From assembly GCA_016704435.1 (NCBI GenBank), contig JADJAB010000038.1, positions 1 through 15,320 on the forward strand: a stretch of DNA of 15,320 nt. The letters are read 5' to 3'. This document shows, one piece after another, positions 6,777-13,375 of the stretch. Made by a program: the position numbers and the translations under genes. The notes beneath the pieces were generated by a model, which was given only the letters and a program-made list of their open reading frames with translations, had not been told where the DNA came from and made no database searches. Numbering within the stretch: position 1 is the stretch's first letter; each line of letters starts with the position of its first letter. This DNA comes from Rhodobacter sp. (GTDB lineage: Bacteria; Pseudomonadota; Alphaproteobacteria; Rhodobacterales; Rhodobacteraceae).

Positions 6777-7649
6777 CTACCTTTCCGCTCGTTCCAAAAA
6801 CCACGCCACCACGGCATCAATCGCGGGGTTCTGTTTGGGCTTTCGCGCGGCGAGCAAAAAGAAATCCAGTTCACCGGACAGGGTTTGCGGTGTGATCTGG
6901 ATCAATCGCCCGGCTGCAATCTCCGCAGCCACAAGAAAGCGGCTAACCAGTGCCACACCCTGACCAAAAAGGGCAGCATCCACCGCCAATGACGTTTGAC
7001 TTAGGCGCAGCCCACGACCTCCCTTATCCTCGACGTTCAGCGATCTCAGGAATTTCGGCCACAGATCATGAGCATCGTGAAGCTTGGCCATGGATGATAT
7101 GGCCTGTGGAATGGCAGGCAAGATGTGCCCGTCAACAAGGCTTGGTGCCGCCACTGCGATAATCTCCTGACGAAACAGAAGGTGCGCATTGAGGGAGGCC
7201 CCGAAGGGTGGCTTTCCTTGCCTCACAGCAAGGTCAATTCCGTCGCTGTGAAAGCTTGAGACCTTTTCTGTTGCAAGAATACGTAGGTCGATCTCAGGGT
7301 GCTTGGCCGAAAACTCAGGCAAGTTGGGGATCAACCATTTTGCCGCGAATGTTGGCGTGACGCTGACAAGGACTTTGCCGGGTTCCGGCTTTAGTTGATC
7401 GGTCGCACTGCGGAGTGCGTCGAACGCGGCGGCGACATTCGCGTGATAACTCCGCCCCGCCGAAGTGAAGGCCAGCCCTTTCGGCAGTCTTTCAAACAAT
7501 GGCATGCCCAGATGCGTCTCAAGCTGGCGCACGTGTTGGGCGACGGCCCCTTGAGTGACGCCCAGTGCGTCCGCAGCAGCACGGAAGTTCAGAAACCTGC
7601 CAGCCACGTCAAATGCGCGTAGCCCGTTGAGCGGAGGAAGTTGCGACAT
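6777..7649 (-). CDS. LysR-type transcriptional regulator (GcvA-like)
   Basis: A complete 290-residue LTTR of normal length. The N-terminal winged HTH covers residues ~6-65 (PPLNGLRAFDVAGRFLNFRA, ALGVTQGAVAQHVRQLETHL, GMPLFERLPKGLAFTSAGRS). The linker helix and effector-binding domain follow: VLVSVTPTFAAKWLIPNLPE, then IDLRILATEKVSSFHSDGID followed by LAVRQG, and later GQGVALVSRFLVAAEIAAGR. This 'FAAKWLIPNLPEF...IDLAVRYG' style is that of the GcvA/AmpR subgroup. It is divergent from the SDR gene and separated from it by under 100 bases, the usual LTTR-target layout. It probably controls the SDR and DUF6552 genes together with itself. No strong Shine-Dalgarno is visible before its ATG. The inducer is unknown. 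Confidence 0.88.
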   Translation of the reverse strand: MSQLPPLNGLRAFDVAGRFLNFRAAADALGVTQGAVAQHVRQLETHLGMPLFERLPKGLAFTSAGRSYHANVAAAFDALRSATDQLKPEPGKVLVSVTPTFAAKWLIPNLPEFSAKHPEIDLRILATEKVSSFHSDGIDLAVRQGKPPFGASLNAHLLFRQEIIAVAAPSLVDGHILPAIPQAISSMAKLHDAHDLWPKFLRSLNVEDKGGRGLRLSQTSLAVDAALFGQGVALVSRFLVAAEIAAGRLIQITPQTLSGELDFFLLAARKPKQNPAIDAVVAWFLERAER

Positions 7650-7747
7650 TTGGCGATAGTATTCCTACTGGCATAAAGCATCAATTCTCAGGGGAGATAA
7701 CGACCAAACTGTCATATTGATATGCTAAAGTAGAAATGGAGAGAATG
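7650..7747. promoter_or_regulatory. Divergent LysR/SDR promoter region with short dyad
   Basis: Shared upstream region of the divergent pair. CATAT-TG-ATATG (7713-7724) is a perfect short inverted repeat located 24 bases before the SDR start. It could be part of an LTTR binding site (interrupted dyad) or overlap the SDR -10. AGCATCAAT at 7678 and ATTGATATGCT at 7717 are also loosely complementary. The assignment is by position only. Confidence 0.35.
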
Positions 7748-8452
7748 ATGTCGGTAGAAAAAGTAGCGCTCATCACCGCAGGCGGAAGCGGTATGGGCGC
7801 AGATGCCGCCCGCAGGTTGGCCGCAGATGGTTTCAAGGTGGGCATTCTCTCTTCGTCAGGGAAAGGCGAGGCGCTTGGCGTTGAACTGGGCGGCTTTGGT
7901 GTCACGGGTTCCAACACCAACCCCGATGACCTGTCTGCATTGGTGCAAGGTGCCGTGGACCGTTGGGGCCGTGTGGACGCGCTGATCAACTCGGCGGGCC
8001 ATGGCCCCAAAGGGCCGCTGTTGCAGATTTCGGATGATGATTGGCACAAGGGCATGGAAGTCTATTTGATGAACGTCATTCGCCCGACGCGCTTGGTCAC
8101 ACCGGTCATGCAGGCGCAGGGCGGCGGCACGATCATCAACATCTCGACATTTGCGGCCTTCGAGCCGGATCCCCTCTTCCCGACCTCGGGCGTCTTCCGG
8201 GCGGGCCTTGCGGCCTTCACCAAGCTCTATTCCGATAAATATGCGGCTGACAATATTCGCATGAACAATATCCAGCCGGGGTTCATTGATAGCCTTCCGG
8301 AAACCGAAGATCGCAAGGCCCGCATTCCGATGGGACGCTATGGGCGGGCGCAAGAAGTATCCTCGGTGATTTCGCTGTTGGCGTCCGAGGGTGGCGGCTA
8401 CATAACCGGCCAAAACCTGCGTATCGACGGAGGTCTGACCCGTGCCGTCTGA
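7748..8452 (+). CDS. SDR-fold oxidoreductase lacking the catalytic Tyr and Lys
   Basis: 234 residues, a single Rossmann-fold domain of usual classical-SDR length. The start at ATG 7748 has GGAG at 7738-7741. The earlier in-frame ATG at 7736 would lie on the ribosome-binding site. Visible motifs: the dinucleotide loop TAGGSGMG (10-17), INSAG in place of NNAG (80-84), IINIST with the catalytic-type Ser (S133), and NNIQPGFIDS (C-terminal of the active site). Where classical SDRs have Y-x-x-x-K, this protein has S147-G-V-F-R151 (PTSGVFRAGLAAFTK). Both proton-relay residues are therefore replaced, and ordinary ketoreductase activity is doubtful. It may bind NAD(P) as a sensor or scaffold, or act through another mechanism. 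The last codons overlap the next gene. Confidence 0.88.
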   Translation: MSVEKVALITAGGSGMGADAARRLAADGFKVGILSSSGKGEALGVELGGFGVTGSNTNPDDLSALVQGAVDRWGRVDALINSAGHGPKGPLLQISDDDWHKGMEVYLMNVIRPTRLVTPVMQAQGGGTIINISTFAAFEPDPLFPTSGVFRAGLAAFTKLYSDKYAADNIRMNNIQPGFIDSLPETEDRKARIPMGRYGRAQEVSSVISLLASEGGGYITGQNLRIDGGLTRAV

Positions 8453-8702
8453 TGCTGTCATCGAGCGCCCAGGAGTTGACCGCGGGGTGTTTGCGGTCAA
8501 ATGGGGCGCATCGATCATCCAGATCATGGGCTACACCGCTACAGGATTCGGATGGACACCATGGAACCTCTATCTGTTTCTGATCGGCGTATTGGGGTGG
8601 TTTGCTGTTGGCGTGTTGTGGAATGACAGGGCGTTGATGCTGGTCCATCTTGTCGCGCTCGGTGCGATGATTGCGGGAATGGCAAGCGGGTCTCCGTCAT
8701 AG
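8442..8702 (+). CDS. Small three-helix membrane protein (DUF6552-like)
   Basis: 86 residues starting at GTG 8442 inside the end of the SDR gene (11-base overlap), with GGAGG at 8429-8433, eight bases before the start, so it is translationally coupled. Hydrophobic segments fall at about residues 20-38 (KWGASIIQIMGYTATGFGW), 41-59 (NLYLFLIGVLGWFAVGVLWN) and 63-81 (ALMLVHLVALGAMIAGM). The G-W-T-P-x-N-x-x-x-F-L-I-G pattern and the length recall the DUF6552 family common in Rhodobacterales. That name is from memory. The function is unknown. The tight coupling suggests it works with the SDR-fold protein at the inner membrane. Confidence 0.7.
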   Translation: MPSDAVIERPGVDRGVFAVKWGASIIQIMGYTATGFGWTPWNLYLFLIGVLGWFAVGVLWNDRALMLVHLVALGAMIAGMASGSPS

Positions 8703-8711
8703 AGCAATCAT

Positions 8712-8861
8712 TTAGGAAGGCAGCCGCTTCCAGGTAGCATTTGGGCTGTTTACAGACGCTTGCTGCGGTCTGCTCAAGGCGTCTGCGGACGCGTCGGAAA
8801 GCGTTTCGAAGGACGCGTAGACCGCACCATCAATGGGCGACAGGATCTGTTGGACTGACAT
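8712..8861 (-). pseudogene. Aldehyde dehydrogenase, N-terminal fragment
   Basis: Downstream of the decarboxylase and in the same direction, an ATG at 8861 behind GAGAGG opens MSVQQILSPIDGAVYASFET. This is the start typical of ALDH-superfamily enzymes ('...SPIDG-x-V-Y'). After ~50 residues (ending ATWKRLPS, still ALDH-like: 'A-W-K-R-L-P') it stops at TAA. No cofactor or catalytic Cys/Glu region exists. The rest has evidently been deleted, with the SDR/LysR block now abutting it. A complete relative would oxidise the aldehyde produced downstream of amine decarboxylation or deamination. Confidence 0.6.
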
Positions 8862-8874
8862 CTGAACCTCTCTT

Positions 8875-10209
8875 TCAGGCAAGGGCTTCGACATCGCTCA
8901 CGAAGGCATCGAGATGCTCCGTAGTTAGCGAAGGAGACAGCAAAACGGCGCGAAGGAAGGTTTCTGAACGCCAACGAGACACACTCATCCAAGTTCGACC
9001 ACCCTCACTCAGGCGGCGCTGGATTTCGCCAAGGCGGTGGCCATCGTGATCAGCGTCTTTCACGCGAAAAACCTGAAGATTGAGATCCGGAATATGAGTG
9101 GGCTGAAGAATTTCCGATTTTGTCAGACGGACGTGGAACGCGCGCGCGAGGTCAATGGCGTGATCCACCGCATCGCCTAGCGCGCGGATTCCTATGGCAT
9201 GCAGTGTGGCCCAAAGCACAACTGCATCTGCGGGTCTTGACCCTTGAATACCCCAGCGTCCACGATGCTCTTGCTCACCAAGTGAGTAGGGTAGAGACGA
9301 TCCCAATCGCTGGTCAAATAGATCCTTGCCCTTGATTAGGGTAATTGCCGAAACCCTAGGAACATACATCCACTTCTGCGGGCCAAGCACAATAGAGTTT
9401 GCGTCATCAAGCCCGGTCAGAAAATCCTTAAACCTGCCACTTACAGCAAGCGCTGCACCGTAGATCGCATCGACATGGTGCCAAGCATTGTACTCTCGGC
9501 AGAGAGCAGAAATGCCCTCGATGTCGTCGACCGATCCGTGAATTGTTGTTCCCAGAACACTGGCAACGATTGGGCGAGCGCCAACTGGCAACCCACCAAG
9601 TGCAAGGCGCAAGGCGTCGCAATCAATCCGACCGGCTTCGTCACACGTCAGCTTGTGTATACGGCTCGCGCCAATCCCAAGCACGATTGCTGACTTGGAC
9701 AAAGAAAGGTGGCCCGACTCTGGCATCAACAGATGAAAGCGGTCACGATCCTCATCGGCGGAAAATCCCCCGACCGCTGCGAAGAGTGCAGTCAGATTTG
9801 CGAGTGAACCGCCGCTTGCAAACAGCCCTTGCCACCCATCGGAAAGATCCAGGCGAGCAGAAAAGAATGCTATCAATTGCTCTTCGATTTGACTCGCAAA
9901 TGGCGAAAGCTCGCGGAATAGCAGATTATTGTTCAGGCCAGCCACCAACCCTTGAGTCAGTGCAGCTGCAGGATGTGGGGCGGTGTCCATGTGACCGGAC
10001 ATCCAGGGCGTCGCCAGATGCGCCGACTGCTCTGTGATCGTACGCCAGATTGCTGGCATCCCCGCAAGTCCACATCCGTTTTCAGGGATTTCATGAGGGG
10101 CCTCGTATTGACTAGGCATTGGCCGCATGCTGCGATAGGATCGCAAGACTTCGTCGATCAAAGCCGGTCCGACTTCGGAAATGCCGTCAATCTCGAACAG
10201 ATTTTCCAT
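8875..10209 (-). CDS. Group II PLP-dependent decarboxylase (amino-acid decarboxylase family)
   Basis: 444 residues, close to the family's ~450-500. The ATG at 10209 is preferred to an upstream TTG (10224), with AAAGG just before it. Visible: PWMSGHMDTAPHPAAALTQG near the substrate pocket, the phosphate-binding FASGGSLANLTAL (~130-142), the ring-stacking region PESGHLSLSKSA (H167), HVDAIYGAAL (D247, the Asp that pairs with the pyridine nitrogen) and LGPQKWMYVP with K279 as the Schiff-base lysine. Relatives usually have His before this Lys (HK); here it is Gln. It ends just before the ALDH fragment and follows the GS-like and NTF2-like genes, so it should act on the same substrate. Specificity (aromatic, glutamate, diaminobutyrate or a gamma-glutamyl compound) cannot be read. 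Confidence 0.82.
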   Translation of the reverse strand: MENLFEIDGISEVGPALIDEVLRSYRSMRPMPSQYEAPHEIPENGCGLAGMPAIWRTITEQSAHLATPWMSGHMDTAPHPAAALTQGLVAGLNNNLLFRELSPFASQIEEQLIAFFSARLDLSDGWQGLFASGGSLANLTALFAAVGGFSADEDRDRFHLLMPESGHLSLSKSAIVLGIGASRIHKLTCDEAGRIDCDALRLALGGLPVGARPIVASVLGTTIHGSVDDIEGISALCREYNAWHHVDAIYGAALAVSGRFKDFLTGLDDANSIVLGPQKWMYVPRVSAITLIKGKDLFDQRLGSSLPYSLGEQEHRGRWGIQGSRPADAVVLWATLHAIGIRALGDAVDHAIDLARAFHVRLTKSEILQPTHIPDLNLQVFRVKDADHDGHRLGEIQRRLSEGGRTWMSVSRWRSETFLRAVLLSPSLTTEHLDAFVSDVEALA

Positions 10210-10347
10210 TGCTCGCCTTTGCAATCTGCGCAGCCCTTTCGATTACGAAAGAGCCGCCACCTTTTCGGCAGCTGCGGTTCCCACCCGGAACGATATTGTA
10301 GCCCGCACGATGCGATTACGCTGTCGTGCAGGTCGGCCTCCGAAGGA
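10210..10347. other. Gap between NTF2-like gene and decarboxylase, no gene recognised
   Basis: 138 bases within an otherwise compact minus-strand run. One minus frame reads NRIVRATISFRVGTAAAEKV followed by AALS and a stop, which looks natural but has no convincing start or family. It may be a scrap, or simply leader. No terminator or repeat is seen. Confidence 0.25.
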
Positions 10348-10764
10348 TCAATCCGTACTGAAGGCAGAGTTCGCACTGTCATCACCTTCGGACCAACTGT
10401 GCTGCCATGCGCGTTGTTCGCAAACCTTGCCCGCGCGGAATTTGAAATACTCGATCCCACGTTCGTGCACCGTTTTCCCAGTTTCAGGGCTGGTGTAGGC
10501 ACTGTTCCAAGAAGCAACGATCGTGTCATGGGTGTGCGCGACGTATTGTTTCGTGATTTGGAGATCGGCCGCATACGCAAACCACTTTGACGGGCGCTGG
10601 GATAGTTCCGGCCCAGACTGGCGTTGGTTCGCACCCCATACTAGCACGGCGTCGTCTGTGAAGCCTTGGCCAGCCTTTTTCCCGTCGTGCGCTTGCCAGA
10701 TAGCTTCGAGATCTTCGACCCATTTCCGGGGGTCGCCCGGAAGTTGCGATTCCATTGACGACAT
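10348..10764 (-). CDS. NTF2/SnoaL-like small protein
   Basis: 138 residues. The ATG at 10764 follows AAGGAG (spacing ~7). The sequence has the alpha+beta-cone pattern of nuclear-transport-factor-2-like proteins. An opening helix with a W (RKWVEDLEAIWQAHDGKKAG) leads to FTDDAVLVWGANQRQSGPEL. A C-terminal sheet follows (THDTIVASWNSAYTSP, VHERGIEYFKFRAGKVCEQR). Members of this fold range from isomerases and hydrolases to ligand-binding proteins, and no catalytic set stands out. It lies 27 bases after the glutamine-synthetase-like gene and is surely cotranscribed with it. It may be a small accessory enzyme of the same pathway. Intact in this sequence. Confidence 0.72.
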   Translation of the reverse strand: MSSMESQLPGDPRKWVEDLEAIWQAHDGKKAGQGFTDDAVLVWGANQRQSGPELSQRPSKWFAYAADLQITKQYVAHTHDTIVASWNSAYTSPETGKTVHERGIEYFKFRAGKVCEQRAWQHSWSEGDDSANSAFSTD

Positions 10765-10791
10765 TTGATACTCCTTGTTTTTGCGGCGGTT

Positions 10792-12142
10792 CTATATGTC
10801 GAGCAACAGAATGCGCCGCTCGTAGTCGGTAACAACCGTCGATGCTGCGCGGAGACTCTGGCGACCGAAGTTTGCGTAGTGCTTCTGGATCACAGACCCG
10901 AATGCCTCGTTGACCATCGGTGAAGACTCGAAAGCGATTGTTGCCTCATCAAGGCTGGACGGCAGCTTTGGGCTTTCAGTCATGCCATAGGCATTTCCGG
11001 TTGCTGCTTCGCCAATCGGTTCAAGGCCACCCTCAATGCCTCGCAATCCCGCAGCCAGCATCGCGGAATATGCCAGGTAGGGATTTACGTCCGCTCCCGG
11101 AATTCTGTTCTCGATCCGGCGCGACGCCCTTTGCCGACCAGCCGTAAAGCTGCAGTTCGGTTATCTTCGCCCCAAGTGACGGCGGCAGGGGCAAAAGTTC
11201 CGGGGCGCAAACGCCTGTAAGAGTTAATCGTAGGCGCAAGGAGAAGAAAGACATCTCGCAAATGGGCAGTTAGGCCGCCCAGAAAGTGCCGCATCGTATC
11301 GGACGTGCCACGACCGTTGTCACCGCTTGCAAACGCACTTTTTCCGTCGGCACCGAGCAAAGACATGTGAATGTGACAGGAGCTTCCCCCAGATCTTGTG
11401 CGAGCTTTGCCATTACCGTGGCGACCAAGCCCTGCTGGATAGCGATTTCCTTCGCGCCGGTCTTGAAGACCATATGCCGATCAGCCGCTTCCATCGCTTC
11501 CGCGTATTCGAGGTTCACTTCGATTTGCCCCGGCGAGTACTCTGCTTTTACCATTTCAATGGGGACGCCTGCCGCTTCCATGTAACGACGCAACGGACCG
11601 AGATAGCCTTCATCTTCGGATGTGCGGATGAGTGTTTCGGGATGCAACGTGCGATGGCGTGTCTTGAGGTTGACAAAGCCCTTGTCGAAGGCCGTCTTCG
11701 CAGTCTCGTCCAGCAGATAGCACTCAAGCTCGGACGCGAACAACGGCTTCAAGCCATGGCCTGCCAACCGCGCGACGAGGTCTTTCAGAATTGTCCTTGG
11801 CGCGACCGAGATTTCCGTGCCATCGGGGTGGTTGGCATCTCCCATGACGAAGACAGTCTTGTCGAACCATGGATAGGGCCGGATCGTGGAAAGGTCGGGC
11901 TTCACCACGAGATCGGGATAGCCGTTGTCCCATCCCGTAAGCGCATAACCTGGGTCAAGCGAGTGATCATGCCCCCAACCAAGCACAACCGAACATGTTC
12001 CGACGCCTTCCTTTCCTGCGGCCATGAAATGGCGGGCGGTCATGCGCTTGCCGAAAATCCGGCCTTGCATGTCCGTCGCGGCGACGATCACGGTTTCCAC
12101 TAGTCCAGATGCGACCTGGGCTTTCAGCTCCTCGAAGGTCAT
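10792..12142 (-). pseudogene. Glutamine-synthetase-like ligase (glutamine or gamma-glutamyl-amine synthetase), two frameshifts
   Basis: About 450 residues when read across two single-base lesions, the length of type III/PuuA-like enzymes that join an amine (or ammonia) to glutamate with ATP. The ATG at 12142 is set by GGGGAGG seven bases upstream. Motifs: FASELECYLLDE (metal ligands), VKAEYSPGQIEVNL, then in the second frame GSSCHIHMSLLGADGKSAFA, INSYRRLRPGTFAPAAVTWG followed by EDNRT. In the third frame: IENRIPGADVNPYLAYSAML followed by AAGLRG. The frame changes at plus-strand CCCCC 11386-11390 (six would restore it) and near 11117. All active-site segments are present, so a sequencing fault or recent decay is plausible. 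PuuA-like versus GlnT-like cannot be separated here. Confidence 0.8.
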
Positions 12143-12181
12143 TTGATTTCCTCCCCATATCCGCACTACACTACACCCTTT

Positions 12182-12201
12182 AAGGTATGTCAATATACCT
12201 T
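12182..12201. promoter_or_regulatory. Perfect inverted repeat, candidate GntR operator
   Basis: AAGGTAT-GTCAAT-ATACCTT is a 7-6-7 perfect inverted repeat in the gap between the divergent GS-like gene (start 12142) and the GntR gene (start 12213). GntR/FCD regulators bind such interrupted palindromes and commonly sit next to their targets. Its position fits control of both directions. The binding itself is inferred. A second half-site, AAGGTAT, occurs at 13023-13029, downstream of the regulator gene. Confidence 0.55.
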
Positions 12202-12212
12202 TGGGAGGGGAG

Positions 12213-13001
12213 ATGCACTTGATAGAACCGAGCCTGCCCGCGCTTTCGAACTCCGAGATGGGGTCGGAAAGCACGATGACCGCGCTTCTCAGAGGCGCGG
12301 CCCCAACGTCCAACGTCTTTGAAGCAACCGTTCAACGTCTTGGGCAATCCATTAAACTGGGCCTTTTCAAGCCTGGACAGAAGCTCCCATCAGAGCGCGA
12401 TTTGGCGGACATAATTGGTGTCAGTCGGGTCACCGTTCGAGCCGCAATCCAGGTGTTGGCATCGGAGGATTTCTCGTTGCGCGACGTGGGCGGACCGGCG
12501 GCACGTTTGTGGTGGAAAATCCCCCAGTGGGAGGAGCGATCCAAGGAAGCCGGTGGGAAACCGGTTGAAGCCTCCGGGTTTCTGGACAGGCGCTTCGTGC
12601 TTGAAACGGGGATCTGCGAGCTGGCCTCTGAGCGCGCAAGCGAAAGTCAGATTGCCTCGTTACGGCAGCGTGTTGGACAACTCGGTGAATTGGTTGACGA
12701 TATCGTTGAGTTCCGCCGACAGGATGCCCAGCTGCACATCGCATTTGCAGAAGCTACAGGAAACTCAGATCTTGTAAGGATGTCTGCCGAGCTCCAGGCA
12801 GAACTGACGTCCCTTATCGCTCTGATTCCACCCAGCCCCGACGCGTTGTCTCACTCAAATCTTCAACACGCGCGAATCGTTGCATGTATAGCGAAGCACG
12901 ATGCGTCGGGCGCAAGGCTTGCAATCGCGGAGCACATACAGGGAACACGCCTGTTTCTCGGAGGTCTCTTGCCCGGATCAAGAGCGTCCGGCGAGGCATA
13001 A
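12213..13001 (+). CDS. GntR-family regulator, FCD domain (with compensating frame changes)
   Basis: About 262 residues. The ATG at 12213 follows GGGAGGGGAG; a later start at MTALLRG is possible. The winged HTH covers ~35-100: VFEATVQRLGQSIKLGLFKP, KLPSERDLADIIGVSRVTVR and AAIQVLASE. The FCD domain fills the rest (FVLETGICELASERA, DAQLHIAFAEATGNSDLVRM, HARIVACIAKHDASGARLAI). Between ~12465 and ~12563 the open frame departs from the family. Read in the +1 frame the stretch gives GFLVARRGRTGGTFVVENPP, the true wing hairpin. One lost base (GAGG for GAGGG) and one gained base (ACCGGTT for ACCGTT) explain this, so the protein as written has ~33 wrong residues in the wing. It probably controls the GS-like operon and the transporter. 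Confidence 0.75.
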   Translation: MHLIEPSLPALSNSEMGSESTMTALLRGAAPTSNVFEATVQRLGQSIKLGLFKPGQKLPSERDLADIIGVSRVTVRAAIQVLASEDFSLRDVGGPAARLWWKIPQWEERSKEAGGKPVEASGFLDRRFVLETGICELASERASESQIASLRQRVGQLGELVDDIVEFRRQDAQLHIAFAEATGNSDLVRMSAELQAELTSLIALIPPSPDALSHSNLQHARIVACIAKHDASGARLAIAEHIQGTRLFLGGLLPGSRASGEA

Positions 13002-13066
13002 AAGGGTTGACCGTTCCTCTAAAAGGTATAAGGATAGACATTAGATATTATGACGGAGGGGCATCA
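13002..13066. promoter_or_regulatory. Leader with repeated AAGG-TA half-sites upstream of transporter region
   Basis: Just after the GntR stop, AAGGTAT (13023-13029) and the near-copy AAGGATA (13031-13037) lie in tandem. The first is identical to a half of the perfect inverted repeat at 12182-12201. They could be a weaker regulator site controlling the transporter. No clear -10/-35 was found. Confidence 0.3.
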
Positions 13067-13144
13067 ATGAAATCTGGCCTTGCTCTTCGCCCCGGCCATT
13101 CATGGCGCGCGGGCCGAGCTTACACCAAGGCTCGGGGCAAGTGA
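13067..13144 (+). CDS. Possible 25-residue small ORF
   Basis: ATG at 13067 with an excellent GGAGGGG six bases upstream opens MKSGLALRPGHSWRAGRAYT, ending KARGK and TGA. The strong ribosome-binding site is the only support. The peptide is basic and does not match a family I know. It may be a leader peptide or the stub of a deleted gene rather than a functional product. Confidence 0.25.
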   Translation: MKSGLALRPGHSWRAGRAYTKARGK

Positions 13145-13375
13145 GCCTGCCTATGTTTGGCTCTAAACTGTTAACTTCGGCTTCGGAGAGGTTGGGGGCT
13201 GAGCAAGTCACATTCCCTGCTACGTCCAATGGCAACCCGCGCGTTATCCGTTACCCAGTTCGCAAAGCTGAGCGGAGCAACTGCTTTCCGCCTTCTACGC
13301 TTAGTTTGCTATAGAGCAAGCGTTTAGCACTTGAATATGACCACAAGAAACAATCTGCCAACAAGGAGAAACGTG
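13145..13375. other. Intergenic before the transporter, no gene recognised
   Basis: A 230-base stretch before the binding-protein start. A plus-strand frame stays open across much of it (RLGAEQVTFPATSNGNPRVI ... to 13314) but has no ribosome-binding site and no family resemblance. It could be a decayed gene end. The ribosome-binding site AAGGAG at the right edge belongs to the next gene. Confidence 0.3.

Noticed and set aside
7856..8527. 223-codon minus-strand ORF
   Set aside because: Antisense of the SDR and DUF6552-like genes, with low-complexity Arg/His content and no motif.
9543..10037. 164-codon plus-strand ORF
   Set aside because: Antisense to the PLP decarboxylase, which has intact motifs in its own frame.
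11327..12103. 258-codon plus-strand ORF
   Set aside because: Antisense of the GS-like gene, whose metal-binding and nucleotide motifs are on the minus strand.
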